From contig CACNDL010000001.1 of the NCBI GenBank assembly GCA_902619265.1, forward strand, positions 186,001-250,000: 64,000 nucleotides of DNA. Direction: 5' to 3'. This DNA is from an uncultured SAR86 cluster bacterium (GTDB lineage: Bacteria; Pseudomonadota; Gammaproteobacteria; Magnimaribacterales; TMED112). Position numbers and translations under genes: made by a program. The first letter of the stretch is position 1. Every line of letters begins with the position of its first letter. The notes under the pieces were generated by a model that did not search any database, was not told where the DNA came from, and saw only the letters and a program-made list of their open reading frames with translations. Positions 50,656 through 59,570 of the stretch are shown one piece after another.

Positions 50656-51246
50656 AATTCTTTCGGTGGTATCAACAATAGCTATTGTTGACTGATCAAT
50701 TTCTAAGTTAATTTCATCACCAAAAACTAAATTATCTAGATTAGTAGTTTTTAGTGTTTCAGGTATTAAATGTATTTGAAATCTGGAATCATGTATTTTT
50801 CCAATTGTAATGCTGCAACCATTTATACCTATATAGCCCTTCTCAGAAAGATATTTTGACCACTCTGGTAATGTGTCAATGACTATATCTTTTGAATCTC
50901 CAACAATCAGCACTTCTTTGACTATACCTTTTAAGTGAATATGACCTGACATTAAATGGCCTCCAACTGATCCACCAAAAGACAAAGAAGATTCTATATT
51001 TACATATGAACCTTTAGCATAATTTTTTATTATGGTTCTCTCTAAAGTTTCTTTTACCGCGTCAAATGTTAAAGAACTATTAGTTTTTTTTGTTATGGTT
51101 AAACAAACACCGTCTACCGAAACACTATCACCAACTTTTTTATCTTTAGCGAAAACCATAGAACAGCTAACCGTGATAGTTAAATGCTCATTTCCTTCTA
51201 CCAAAGAGTCAATTATTCCTATTTCTTGAACAATTCCACTAAACAT
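50638..51246 (-). CDS. ribE: Riboflavin synthase alpha subunit
   Basis: 202 aa, dismutates two 6,7-dimethyl-8-ribityllumazines to riboflavin. Two homologous barrels are visible: MFSGIVQEIG, VGDSVSVDGVCLTI and GGHLMSGHIHLKG, then a second copy of the pattern (GYIGINGCSITIG, IHLIPETLKTTN). I start at the ATG at 51246, where the family N-terminus begins, rather than two codons earlier. Overlaps pyrE by 8 bases; no FMN riboswitch is seen upstream. Confidence 0.93.
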   Translation of the reverse strand: MFSGIVQEIGIIDSLVEGNEHLTITVSCSMVFAKDKKVGDSVSVDGVCLTITKKTNSSLTFDAVKETLERTIIKNYAKGSYVNIESSLSFGGSVGGHLMSGHIHLKGIVKEVLIVGDSKDIVIDTLPEWSKYLSEKGYIGINGCSITIGKIHDSRFQIHLIPETLKTTNLDNLVFGDEINLEIDQSTIAIVDTTERILKNKT

Positions 51247-51877
51247 CTTCACCTCTGAATTTATCTCTATAGTTTCTTATGCTCTCAAGGACACTTTCAT
51301 CAATCATTTCATTAGCATCTAATAAGTCATCCAGAGAAATTATTGAAAGAATATCAAGACCCTCATCTATTAGCTCTGAGGATGCCATTAGTTTTGTATT
51401 TTGGCCTTGTTCTTGACGGTCTAAGGTAACCAATGCGCCTGCAACATTTACATCATATTTTCTCAGATAATCTAGAGCCTCTCTTATTGCTAAGCCAGAA
51501 GAGATAACATCATCAATTATTAGTACATTGCCTTTTGGTAGAGCTCCAATAAGTGAACCTCCTTCCCCATGATCTTTAACCTCTTTTCTGTTGAAACATA
51601 TTGGCATATTTCGTTCTTTACTAAGTTTAGTAGCTAAGATTGATCCAAGAAAAATACCTTTGTAAGCTGGTCCGAAAATCATATCAAACTCCAAGTTCGA
51701 GTCTTTAACTTTTGCTGCCAAAATTTCTCCTAATTTATCCAAGGAGCCATGTTCAATTAGGGCAGAAGCATTGAAAAAGTAAGGACTTTTTCTACCAGAC
51801 TTTAGGGTAAATTCACCAAATTTTAGAGCATTAGACTCTAAAGCAAGTGTTAGAAAGTTTTTTTGATAATCTTTCAC
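51239..51877 (-). CDS. pyrE: Orotate phosphoribosyltransferase
   Basis: 212 aa, makes OMP from orotate and PRPP. ALKFGEFTLKSGRKSPYFFNA is the N-terminal signature, FGPAYKGIFLGSILA and the FNRKEVKDHGEGG loop are catalytic, and NVLIIDDVISSGLAIREALD is the PRPP-binding motif. It is directly adjacent to rph (the next codon), matching the rph-pyrE pair of E. coli, where pyrE is attenuated through rph translation. Confidence 0.95.
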   Translation of the reverse strand: MKDYQKNFLTLALESNALKFGEFTLKSGRKSPYFFNASALIEHGSLDKLGEILAAKVKDSNLEFDMIFGPAYKGIFLGSILATKLSKERNMPICFNRKEVKDHGEGGSLIGALPKGNVLIIDDVISSGLAIREALDYLRKYDVNVAGALVTLDRQEQGQNTKLMASSELIDEGLDILSIISLDDLLDANEMIDESVLESIRNYRDKFRGEDV

Positions 51878-52582
51878 TTAAGGTTTAATAATTTCTTTTT
51901 GTAATTTAAATAGGTCTTTGATTCCACTTTCAGCTAAATCAATAAGGCCATTAAATTGCTCTTTGGTAAATGCTTTTTCTTCACCTGTTCCTTGGATTTC
52001 AATAAAGTCTAAGTTATCGTTCATAACAATATTTACATCACACTCAGCATTACTGTCTTCTTCATAATTTAAATCAAGTATCAATTCATCTTTATAAACA
52101 CCAACACTAATTGCAGCAACTAGGTTATCAATAGCATTTTCTTTGCCAATTTTCTTCAAAGCTTTACATAGAGCGATCGTTCCACCTGTTATTGATGCTG
52201 TTCTAGTACCACCATCAGCCTGAATTACGTCACAATCAATAGTAATCGTATAGCCTGTTAGTTGATCTAGATCTACTACTTGTCTTAATGACCTTCCAAT
52301 CAATCTTTGTATTTCCATCGTTCTACCAGATTGCTTTCCTCTTTGAGCTTCACGATTCATTCTTTCGTTTGTTGAGCGGGGTAACATGCCATATTCTGCT
52401 GTTACCCATCCAGTTTTTTTATCTTGCATCCACCTTGGTACAGCTTTCTCTATACTTGCATTACAAATTACTTGCGTGTCTCCAAATTTTATTAAAGCAG
52501 AGCCCTCAGCATGTTTATTAAACTCAGAAATAATGCTGACTTCTCTCATTTGATCATTTTTACGTTTGTCTAATCTATGCAT
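51878..52582 (-). CDS. rph: RNase PH
   Basis: 234 aa phosphorolytic 3'-to-5' exoribonuclease maturing tRNA 3' ends. KHAEGSALIKFGDTQVICNAS, RWMQDKKTGWVTAEYGMLPRSTNERMNREA and CDVIQADGGTRTASITGG are all conserved. First gene of the rph-pyrE-ribE run. Divergent from the amidohydrolase gene with a 44-base gap holding an AT-rich promoter-like region. Confidence 0.95.
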   Translation of the reverse strand: MHRLDKRKNDQMREVSIISEFNKHAEGSALIKFGDTQVICNASIEKAVPRWMQDKKTGWVTAEYGMLPRSTNERMNREAQRGKQSGRTMEIQRLIGRSLRQVVDLDQLTGYTITIDCDVIQADGGTRTASITGGTIALCKALKKIGKENAIDNLVAAISVGVYKDELILDLNYEEDSNAECDVNIVMNDNLDFIEIQGTGEEKAFTKEQFNGLIDLAESGIKDLFKLQKEIIKP

Positions 52583-52626
52583 AGCTAATTTTGTTGTTTA
52601 CTATTATACAGTCAAGGAATAAATAG

Positions 52627-54009
52627 ATGATAAAGAAATTACTACTACCATTTTTTACAGTATTTCTTCTTGGATGTAGCGACCAAACAGTCTCAATTTT
52701 CCAGAATGAGGCGGAAGGCTCTTTCACAAACTTTGAAGAAAATTTACACGGAACATATGCATCAACTTATAAGCCACTTGCACCAGAAAATATTGTCATA
52801 AGAAATGCGACCGTTTTTGATGGAAACGGAAATAAATTTCAAAACTTTGATGTACATTTTTCTGACGGAAAAATTCAGGCTATAGGTTTGAGACTAGTCG
52901 CTGATGGAGCACAAGAGATAGATGGCACTGGAAAATTTGTTACCCCAGGAATTATAGATAATCACTCACATATGGGTGTATATCCTGCTCCAAGTGTCAG
53001 AACAAGCAGTGACGGTAATGAAGCAACTAATCCTGTTACCTCAGAAGTTTGGGCAGAGCATAGTGTTTGGACACAAGACCCACAATATAAGTTGGCATTA
53101 GCTGGAGGGATTACAACTTTTCATGTCTTACCAGGGTCGGCAAATCTTTTTGGAGGTAGAGGCGTAACTCTTAAAAATGTTTCGGCAAATACTGTTCCAG
53201 AAATGAAATTTCCTGATGCCCCTCACTCTTTAAAAATGGCATGTGGTGAAAATCCGAAACGGGTCTACAGTTCAAGAGGACCCTCGACAAGAATGGGTAA
53301 TGTTGCTGGCTATAGAAATGCCTGGATTGGTGCAGAGAATTATAAAGAACAACTGGAACGTGATCCAAACCATAGAGATATAAGAAATGAGACTTTGGCA
53401 GGTGTGCTTGACGGAGAAATTTTAGTTCATAATCATTGCTACAGGGCAGATGAAATGGCCACAATGATTAATATTGGAGAAGAATTCGGATATAAAATTT
53501 CCACTTTTCATCATGGGGTAGAGGCTTACAAAATAGCAGATCTTCTTGCTGACGAGGGAATTTGTGCAGCTCTTTGGGCAGACTGGTGGGGTTTCAAACA
53601 TGAGGCATATGACATGACCATTGCAAACATAGCTATAGTTGATCAAGCAAGAGACGGTACTGGATGTGCAATAGTTCATTCAGATGATGAAAGTGGTATT
53701 CAAAGACTTAATCAAGAGGCTGCAAAAGCTCTGGCAGCTGGAAGACGTGCTGGTTTTGAAATCTCAGAGGGAAGAGCCATGACCTGGTTAACAAAAAATC
53801 CAGCAAAGTCTTTAGGCATTCTAGAACAAACTGGAACCTTGGACATAGGAAAAGATGCTGATGTTGTTATTTGGAGTGGAAATCCTTTTAGCATCTATAC
53901 AAAAGCAGAACAAGTTTATATTGATGGTGCTCTTGCTTTTGATAAAGCAACTAACTTTATGCCTCATACTGATTTTGATCTTGGTGTGAAAGAATGGGAG
54001 GACAAATAA
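52627..54009 (+). CDS. Amidohydrolase family lipoprotein (metal-binding)
   Basis: 460 aa. The signal peptide ends in the lipobox LLGC, so the mature protein is a lipoprotein. The amidohydrolase core is intact: VTPGIIDNHSHMGVYPAP provides the first HxH metal pair, and NHCYRADEM, STFHHGVEAYK and IVHSDDES supply later ligands, the last an aspartate. The C-terminus (ADVVIWSGNPFSIYTKAEQVYIDG) is typical of imidazolonepropionase/dihydroorotase-like members. Substrate unknown. It overlaps the next gene in TAATG. Confidence 0.85.
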   Translation: MIKKLLLPFFTVFLLGCSDQTVSIFQNEAEGSFTNFEENLHGTYASTYKPLAPENIVIRNATVFDGNGNKFQNFDVHFSDGKIQAIGLRLVADGAQEIDGTGKFVTPGIIDNHSHMGVYPAPSVRTSSDGNEATNPVTSEVWAEHSVWTQDPQYKLALAGGITTFHVLPGSANLFGGRGVTLKNVSANTVPEMKFPDAPHSLKMACGENPKRVYSSRGPSTRMGNVAGYRNAWIGAENYKEQLERDPNHRDIRNETLAGVLDGEILVHNHCYRADEMATMINIGEEFGYKISTFHHGVEAYKIADLLADEGICAALWADWWGFKHEAYDMTIANIAIVDQARDGTGCAIVHSDDESGIQRLNQEAAKALAAGRRAGFEISEGRAMTWLTKNPAKSLGILEQTGTLDIGKDADVVIWSGNPFSIYTKAEQVYIDGALAFDKATNFMPHTDFDLGVKEWEDK

Positions 54010-55268
54010 TGAAATTTATAAAAATTTTGGCTCTTATACCTCTCTTAGTATTTTCTCATGCTGAAGATATGTATCTGATTAAGGGTGGAATAACTTTTTT
54101 ACCTGATGGTAGTTTCGCTAAAAAAGATATCTTAGTAGATGAGGGCTTAATAATTTTAGTAGAAGACAATATTGGTGATGTGGGTGCTGAAAATATTATA
54201 GATGCTAACGGCAAATACGTTACACCTGGTTTGATTGTTTTTTCATCTCTTGGATTGCTAGAATTAAGTTCTCTGCCAGAAACTAATGATACTTCTTCTA
54301 ATATCTATAATGCTGGTTTTGATCCTAGCAAAGCTTACAACCCTTTTTCACAAGCAGTAAGACTCAATAGAGCCAAAGGTGTTTCATCAACTGTTCATGT
54401 GCCTCAAGCATCTGGTTATTTTTCAGGATTATTAACATACACAAAGATAAACGAGGGCTACAAACAAAAGAAACAGGGGCCACTGGGACTGGTTACAAGT
54501 TTTGGTCAATCATATGATGACTCAAGAGCTGCAAATTTATTATTCATGGAAGACCTTTTTAATTATGTACGTACAAATAAAGATGATAATTATGCAGATA
54601 TGACACAATTTATGCTTGGAACGGCAAATGATTACAAATTTACGAGCAGAGATTTCAAAGCATTATTAAAAGTTCTGAATGGTGAAATACCACTAGTAGT
54701 TAAAGTTAGCAGAGCAACAGATATTTTAAATGTTTTGAAGTTTGCTGAAAGTCAGCAAATTGATCTTATTTTATGGGGAGCTGCCGAGGCACATATGGTT
54801 GCAGATGAGATAGCCAAAGCAGATGTGCCAGTAGTATTAGATCCTTTAGATAATGTACCAAGAACATTTGATTCATTAAATTCAACTTACGAAAATGCTA
54901 TTCGATTAGATCAAGCAGGTGTAAAAATGGCATTTTACTACTCACAAGGAGCCGGATCTCATAATGCATATCTCGCTACTCAATCGGCTGGTAATTCTGT
55001 TGCAATGGGTCTTGATTACGCTACAGCAATGAGATCAATAACTTCTAATCTTGCAGAAATTTTTGGGTTGGTAGGTGTGGGCTCTCTAGCGCCTGGTTAC
55101 GATGCAGATTTAGTGGTGTGGGATGATGATCCGTTAGAGTTAATGACTAATGTAGAAAATCTTCTGGTAGACGGAATGGATCAAGATTTATCTAATAGGT
55201 ATGAAGAGCTTACTGAAAGATATATGAAGGAAAAAGAACTCCCTAATTCTTATAGGTCAAGAGAGTAA
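54009..55268 (+). CDS. Degenerate amidohydrolase-like secreted protein (metal motif lost)
   Basis: 419 aa with a cleavable signal peptide (FIKILALIPLLVFSHA), starting at the ATG at 54009, which overlaps the upstream stop and is preceded by GGGAGGAC. It is clearly amidohydrolase-like (ENIIDANGKYVTPGLIVFSSLG; ADLVVWDDDPLELMTNVENLLVDG) but the HxH after VTPGLI is replaced by F-S-S, and few other histidines remain. It is therefore unlikely to hold a normal binuclear centre. Possibly a non-catalytic partner of the preceding paralogue. Confidence 0.8.
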   Translation: MKFIKILALIPLLVFSHAEDMYLIKGGITFLPDGSFAKKDILVDEGLIILVEDNIGDVGAENIIDANGKYVTPGLIVFSSLGLLELSSLPETNDTSSNIYNAGFDPSKAYNPFSQAVRLNRAKGVSSTVHVPQASGYFSGLLTYTKINEGYKQKKQGPLGLVTSFGQSYDDSRAANLLFMEDLFNYVRTNKDDNYADMTQFMLGTANDYKFTSRDFKALLKVLNGEIPLVVKVSRATDILNVLKFAESQQIDLILWGAAEAHMVADEIAKADVPVVLDPLDNVPRTFDSLNSTYENAIRLDQAGVKMAFYYSQGAGSHNAYLATQSAGNSVAMGLDYATAMRSITSNLAEIFGLVGVGSLAPGYDADLVVWDDDPLELMTNVENLLVDGMDQDLSNRYEELTERYMKEKELPNSYRSRE

Positions 55269-55700
55269 CTCTTTAACAAAAGAACTAGCTTCAGACATCT
55301 CTGCATTTGGATGTTTTGTTTTAAGCTCCTTCATTACATTACCCATTTCTTGCATGCCATTAAAGCCTTTTTCAGAAATTATTTCACTTATAGCTTCTCT
55401 CAATGCATCACCAGCTAAAGCTTGTGGTAAATATGTCGCAAGCAAATCAAGTTCTTTTTGTTCGATTTCCTCTAAATCAGGCCTTCCACCATCTTTATAT
55501 TGCTGAATAGAATCTTTTCTTTGTTTTGCCATTCTTTTTAAAATAGCAACAATATCTTCATCAGCAGGATCTTTCCTATTATCAACTTCAAATCTTTTGA
55601 TCTCAGATGTAACTAATCTCAATGTGTCTCTGACAAACACATCTTTGTTGAGCATTGCTTGTTTCAGCTCAGCATTTATTTGATCTTTTAAGACAGACAA
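55257..55700 (-). CDS. yqeY: YqeY/GatB-domain protein
   Basis: 147 aa. The whole protein is the YqeY domain (LKDQINAELKQAMLNKDVFVRDTLRLV, then DIVAILKRMAKQRKDSIQQYKDGGRPDL, DLLATYLPQAL). Homologous to the tail domain of GatB and suggested to bind tRNA; cellular role unclear. It follows rpsU with 2 bases between, the usual rpsU-yqeY order, and overlaps the convergent amidohydrolase by 12 bases. Confidence 0.92.
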   Translation of the reverse strand: MSVLKDQINAELKQAMLNKDVFVRDTLRLVTSEIKRFEVDNRKDPADEDIVAILKRMAKQRKDSIQQYKDGGRPDLEEIEQKELDLLATYLPQALAGDALREAISEIISEKGFNGMQEMGNVMKELKTKHPNAEMSEASSFVKELLS

Positions 55701-55702
55701 CT

Positions 55703-55912
55703 TTACTTAAGTTTTGAGAAAGAGTCTTTCATAACTCTTTTATAGTTTCTTTTAACTGCTGCAGCAGCTTTTCTTTTTCTTTCTTCAGTAGGCTTCTCAA
55801 AAAATTCTCTTTTTCGAACTTCAGTAACAATACCTGCTCTCTCACAAGCTCTTCTGAATTTTCGTAAACCTACATCAAAAGATTCAGTTTCTTTAATTTT
55901 TATACTTGGCAT
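55703..55912 (-). CDS. rpsU: 30S ribosomal protein S21
   Basis: 69 aa, basic, helical. [46 protein letters not shown]-type sequence covers the full family (quoted in part across residues 3-48). It helps mRNA binding on the 30S. Divergent from tsaD, as in E. coli, with a 42-base gap to the chosen tsaD start. Confidence 0.97.
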   Translation of the reverse strand: MPSIKIKETESFDVGLRKFRRACERAGIVTEVRKREFFEKPTEERKRKAAAAVKRNYKRVMKDSFSKLK

Positions 55913-55954
55913 AATGTAGTGTGTATTTTAAGGATAAATATAAAAGAATCAACA

Positions 55955-56959
55955 ATGTTAATCTTAGGTATTGAAAGTTCTTGTGATGAAACTGGTCTAG
56001 CTCTATATTCAGAGGACGAAGGTCTCCTCGCACATATGGTCAATTCTCAAGTTGAATTATTTACAGAATACGGCGGTGTCATCCCTGAAATAGCTGCACG
56101 AGACCATAGCGTAAAAATAATTAACATCCTCAAGACTTTACTAAAAAAAGCTGATAAAAATTTGCATGATATAAATCTAGTAGCATACACAGCTGGGCCA
56201 GGCCTTATAGGCTCTCTAATGGTTGGTGAAACTGTAGCTAAAACTATTTCTAATATTTTAGATATAGAGTTGCTTCCAATTAATCATCTTGAAGGACATA
56301 TTCTTGCACCTGGTCTGGAGGATGATAACTTACAAACACCATATTTATGCTTACTGGTCTCTGGTGGCCATACACAAATAATTAAATGTTCGGAGTATGG
56401 AAATTATCGAATACTTGGAGAGACTATCGATGACGCTTGTGGTGAGGCTTTTGACAAAGTGGGCAAGTTATTAAATTTAGAGTATCCCGGCGGCCCTAAA
56501 GTATCAAAACTTGCAGAAGGTGGTGATCCTACAAGATTTAATTTCCCAAGAGCATTAATGAAAGATAGAAACTTGAATTTTAGTTTTAGTGGGCTAAAGA
56601 CAGCAGTTTTATATGCTTTGGACGATCTTGAAGAAAAAGATTATCCAGATGTAGCTGCATCTTTTCAAGAAGCTGTCATCGATGTCCTTATTAAAAAATT
56701 AGCTTATGCTATTGAGGAAACAGGTATTAAAAAACTTGTTTGTTCTGGAGGTGTTGCAGCAAATAGACTTCTGAGAGAGAGATTAACAGATATGTGCAAA
56801 ACATCAGAGCTTGAAGTGAGTTATCCTAAGATGGAATTTTGCACAGATAATGCTGCTATGATTGCATATGCAGGATTTATTAGAAAGAAATATAATCTTA
56901 AAGAGTATCCAACAAAATATGCGAGACCTAGATGGCCATTAGGAGAGTTATATGATTAA
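55955..56959 (+). CDS. tsaD: tRNA N6-threonylcarbamoyladenosine synthase subunit TsaD
   Basis: 334 aa ASKHA ATPase making t6A37 with TsaB/C/E. LGIESSCDETGLALY, the metal-binding HLEGHILA histidines, LLVSGGHTQI, GEAFDKVGKLL and the C-terminal ARPRWPLGEL are all present. I use the ATG at 55955, where the family N-terminus begins, instead of a GTG at 55919 that would add 12 residues. It overlaps folB by 8 bases. Confidence 0.95.
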   Translation: MLILGIESSCDETGLALYSEDEGLLAHMVNSQVELFTEYGGVIPEIAARDHSVKIINILKTLLKKADKNLHDINLVAYTAGPGLIGSLMVGETVAKTISNILDIELLPINHLEGHILAPGLEDDNLQTPYLCLLVSGGHTQIIKCSEYGNYRILGETIDDACGEAFDKVGKLLNLEYPGGPKVSKLAEGGDPTRFNFPRALMKDRNLNFSFSGLKTAVLYALDDLEEKDYPDVAASFQEAVIDVLIKKLAYAIEETGIKKLVCSGGVAANRLLRERLTDMCKTSELEVSYPKMEFCTDNAAMIAYAGFIRKKYNLKEYPTKYARPRWPLGELYD

Positions 56960-57323
56960 AAAAGATCGAATATATGTAGAAGATCTTCGTGTCAAAGGAA
57001 CAATTGGCATCTTTGATTGGGAAAAAAAGATTAAACAGGAAATTAGTCTTTCTTATGAAATAGATCACGATAATTTATCAGCTTCAAAAGAAGATAAGAT
57101 TGAGGCAACAACTAATTACAAAACAATTACAAAAAAAATTATTTCCTTTATTGAAGAAAATAAATTTGAGCTTGTTGAAACCTTTGCAGAAAAAATTGCT
57201 GAAATGGTTATCAAAGATTTTGATGTAAATTGGATTAAGCTTAGAGTTTCAAAGCCTGGTGCACTTAGATTCTCCAAAGACGTGGGGGTAATAATAGAAC
57301 GAACCTCAAAAGACTATGAATAA
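56952..57323 (+). CDS. folB: Dihydroneopterin aldolase
   Basis: 123 aa tunnel-fold enzyme of folate synthesis, normal length. VEDLRVKGTIGIFDWEKKIKQE is the conserved N-terminal strand, NYKTITKKI and LVETFAEKIAEMV are the substrate-binding region, and RVSKPGALRFSKDVGVIIER closes the domain. Overlaps tsaD and folK by 8 bases each, giving tsaD-folB-folK. Confidence 0.92.
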   Translation: MIKKDRIYVEDLRVKGTIGIFDWEKKIKQEISLSYEIDHDNLSASKEDKIEATTNYKTITKKIISFIEENKFELVETFAEKIAEMVIKDFDVNWIKLRVSKPGALRFSKDVGVIIERTSKDYE

Positions 57324-57717
57324 GTTTTATGTTCTTGTTGGTTCTAACATCAATCCTCATGAGAATGTTAATAAAGGCCTAGATCTCATAAAAAAAAATA
57401 ATGAAATCGTTCTGGAAGCTGTAAGTAGTGAGTATATCTCCAAAGCTGTGGGAATGGATGGCAATGATTTTTTAAATTTAGCACTAAGATGTGCTACAGA
57501 GCTAAGTTTTAAAAATAGCCTTAAGTTACTCAAAGACATTGAAGCCTCTTGTGGCAGAGAAAGAGATCCTAATAATAAATTTACCCCTCGCACCCTCGAC
57601 TTAGATATCATTGTATGGAACGATTTTGAAGGAGTCATTGATGGTTATGAATTACCAGATCCTGATATAAAAAAATACGATTTTATTCAGATACCTTTAG
57701 CAGAAATCTTGAACTAA
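57316..57717 (+). CDS. folK: 2-amino-4-hydroxy-6-hydroxymethyldihydropteridine pyrophosphokinase
   Basis: 133 aa HPPK, pyrophosphorylates the pterin made by FolB. VLVGSNINPHENVNKGL, DFLNLALRCAT, LKDIEASCGRERDPNNKFTPRTLDLDI (metal-binding DLD) are the three conserved blocks, and the C-terminus PDPDIKKYDFIQIPLAE matches. At 133 aa it is shorter than E. coli FolK. Convergent with the unknown lipoprotein, 1 base apart. Confidence 0.92.
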   Translation: MNKFYVLVGSNINPHENVNKGLDLIKKNNEIVLEAVSSEYISKAVGMDGNDFLNLALRCATELSFKNSLKLLKDIEASCGRERDPNNKFTPRTLDLDIIVWNDFEGVIDGYELPDPDIKKYDFIQIPLAEILN

Positions 57718-57718
57718 A

Positions 57719-58741
57719 TTATTCAAGTGTTGCTCTTATTCTTTGCTGCTCTGTAAAAATGAATCTTTGACTTAGGGGATCCCAGAAGACAAAAGCTTCT
57801 TGTTGTGCAATTTTGCTTGCTTCTAATGCAACATCTTTATTCATTACTCTTAGAGGCTGATTATTTTCTTTTAAATAATTTAGATAAGCTTTCAAAGATA
57901 TTTTTTCATACTCACTCATCGTATAGTAGTAATCACTTTCCAAGGTTATATAAGGGTCTATATCATTAACAATTGTTTCATATTCGGTAACTGCTAAGTC
58001 TCCATAAATTTCAAAAAATTGAATGGCTTGCTCTTCATTCACTAAATTAATATTCGCTCCGTTTGAAAGCACCAAAGATGCATAAATATCAAATGAATAT
58101 CCCTTTTCAGTTAAACACTTTATAACTGATGACTTAAGTACAAAAGCTTTAATGCTGCTGTCTGCTGTTACATTTTCCTCTATTGAAGCTCTTTCACTTT
58201 CTGCTGTTATAGCGCCCAGTAAAACTATTGGACCAATAGTTGCAGCTAAAGAACTTGCCACACCTGCGGCGGCTGTTGTGCCCAGTCCAGCTATTGCTCC
58301 ACCTGAAGCTCCAAGAGAACCTGCAATTGGTCCCAAGATTGCGATTGCTAGAATACCAGCTGCTAGAGCACCTACTCCTACAGCAGCGGCGCCACTTGCC
58401 ACGACTTCTTCCGCCCCGCCAGCCTCAAGTTCTTTTTGCGCAATATACTCTCGAACAAACTGATTATGATTAACGTCGTATGTTAATCCAAAGTCAACAC
58501 ACTCCTTGATATCTTGGCCAATACCATTTTTTTCGGTACTGAATACAACTCCCTCAAAACTTGGTAATAACTCAATAATATATGGAGTAGAAAGTAAAAG
58601 TTGGCGTTGTTCCCTTGGTGTAAGATTTTCTCTATATGCTATATCTTCTGCTTCAGCTATTGAGTTTGTTGGTGTTCTATTAATTGGTGTCGGCGCGCAA
58701 GCAGTGAGAAATATTACAAGAAAAGTGCAAAAATAACGCAT
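57719..58741 (-). CDS. Unknown lipoprotein with Gly/Ala-rich hydrophobic core
   Basis: 340 aa. The signal peptide ends in the lipobox LTAC (Cys15). Residues about 108-185 are a Gly/Ala-rich hydrophobic stretch with several small-residue motifs (GAAAVGVGALAAGILAIAILG, ASLGASGGAIAG types), resembling a glycine-zipper membrane segment. The flanks are soluble and acidic (a C-terminal part around 235-330 rich in Tyr and Glu). I recognise no family. Four cysteines are spread outside the core. A lipoprotein that can also insert into a membrane is an inference from composition. Confidence 0.75.
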   Translation of the reverse strand: MRYFCTFLVIFLTACAPTPINRTPTNSIAEAEDIAYRENLTPREQRQLLLSTPYIIELLPSFEGVVFSTEKNGIGQDIKECVDFGLTYDVNHNQFVREYIAQKELEAGGAEEVVASGAAAVGVGALAAGILAIAILGPIAGSLGASGGAIAGLGTTAAAGVASSLAATIGPIVLLGAITAESERASIEENVTADSSIKAFVLKSSVIKCLTEKGYSFDIYASLVLSNGANINLVNEEQAIQFFEIYGDLAVTEYETIVNDIDPYITLESDYYYTMSEYEKISLKAYLNYLKENNQPLRVMNKDVALEASKIAQQEAFVFWDPLSQRFIFTEQQRIRATLE

Positions 58742-58793
58742 ATTTATTTGATTATACTTACACAGAAAAGTTCAAATTTGTATAAGTTGAGAA

Positions 58794-59570
58794 TTATTTA
58801 TTTGTGCTCTCAAATATCTTATCTGCTGAAGCAGTCACAAAGCCTTGATATATTTCTCCTGATTTATCTGCATAACGTTTAGCAAATTCGTAATAACAAC
58901 TAGGCACAATTTCATCAATTGATCCAAATTTAACTTTTATTTTGTCTGCCATGATCGACGATTGCTCTAAAAGCTCTTCCTTTGTACCTTTAATTTCTCC
59001 TCCTGAGCTATTCATAGTGAAGCCATTCTCCTTAATCATTGCATTAACATCAAAAATATCTTGGTATTTAGTTAAGTGATTTATTGACACAGTAAAATGA
59101 TTTGGACAAAAGCCCCACACATATAGCCACGAGGCATATTCACTTTCTTGAGCAAGTTTTTTGTAAATTTCATAATCTAATTTCCAAGATCTGCCTCCCA
59201 TAAATAAATCTTTTTCAGAGAGGTGAATTTTACTAAAAAGATTCACAAAAAATTCTTTTAACTCTGAAGAAAATTCTTCAAGAATAAGTTCAGATAGAAA
59301 AATTTTAGGAAGTTTTTCGTCTATATTTTCTAAATGTATTGCATTTAATTTTTTTTGTTCAAAATGATAATCACCTGAGACTTTGTAACCAAACTGTTGT
59401 AAATAGTCAGCTTGTTTAAATATGTTGCACTGCTCTAAATCTAATGTTCTAAAAGCAATATGATCATTTACCACTTTTTCATCAAAAAGCTTGGATATTT
59501 TTTCAGCTGAGGGGGTATATGAAATATAATTCTCCCATAGTTCATTTAAAAATGTATCGATATTTCTCAT
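58794..59570 (-). CDS. DUF1338 (HglS-like) 2-oxoadipate dioxygenase/decarboxylase family protein
   Basis: 258 aa. Family motifs are NDHIAFRTLD near residue 37 (metal-ligand histidine), the PKIFLSELILEEFS strand, YASWLYVWGFCPNHFTVSIN, GGEIKGTKEELLEQSSIMADKI and PSCYYEFAKRYAD. HglS converts 2-oxoadipate to D-2-hydroxyglutarate in D-lysine breakdown. I use the ATG at 59570, which overlaps the upstream stop in ATGA; a longer frame starts 8 codons earlier. No other lysine-degradation gene is adjacent. Confidence 0.8.
   Translation of the reverse strand: MRNIDTFLNELWENYISYTPSAEKISKLFDEKVVNDHIAFRTLDLEQCNIFKQADYLQQFGYKVSGDYHFEQKKLNAIHLENIDEKLPKIFLSELILEEFSSELKEFFVNLFSKIHLSEKDLFMGGRSWKLDYEIYKKLAQESEYASWLYVWGFCPNHFTVSINHLTKYQDIFDVNAMIKENGFTMNSSGGEIKGTKEELLEQSSIMADKIKVKFGSIDEIVPSCYYEFAKRYADKSGEIYQGFVTASADKIFESTNK

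Noticed and set aside
51247-52626. FMN riboswitch or pyrimidine attenuator near ribE-pyrE-rph
   Set aside because: I found no RFN-like conserved blocks and no attenuator hairpin with a U-tract; genes abut or overlap.
58152-58473. Forward ORFs over the Gly/Ala-rich lipoprotein
   Set aside because: Low-complexity antisense products of the Gly/Ala-rich core; the reverse frame has a signal peptide and lipobox.
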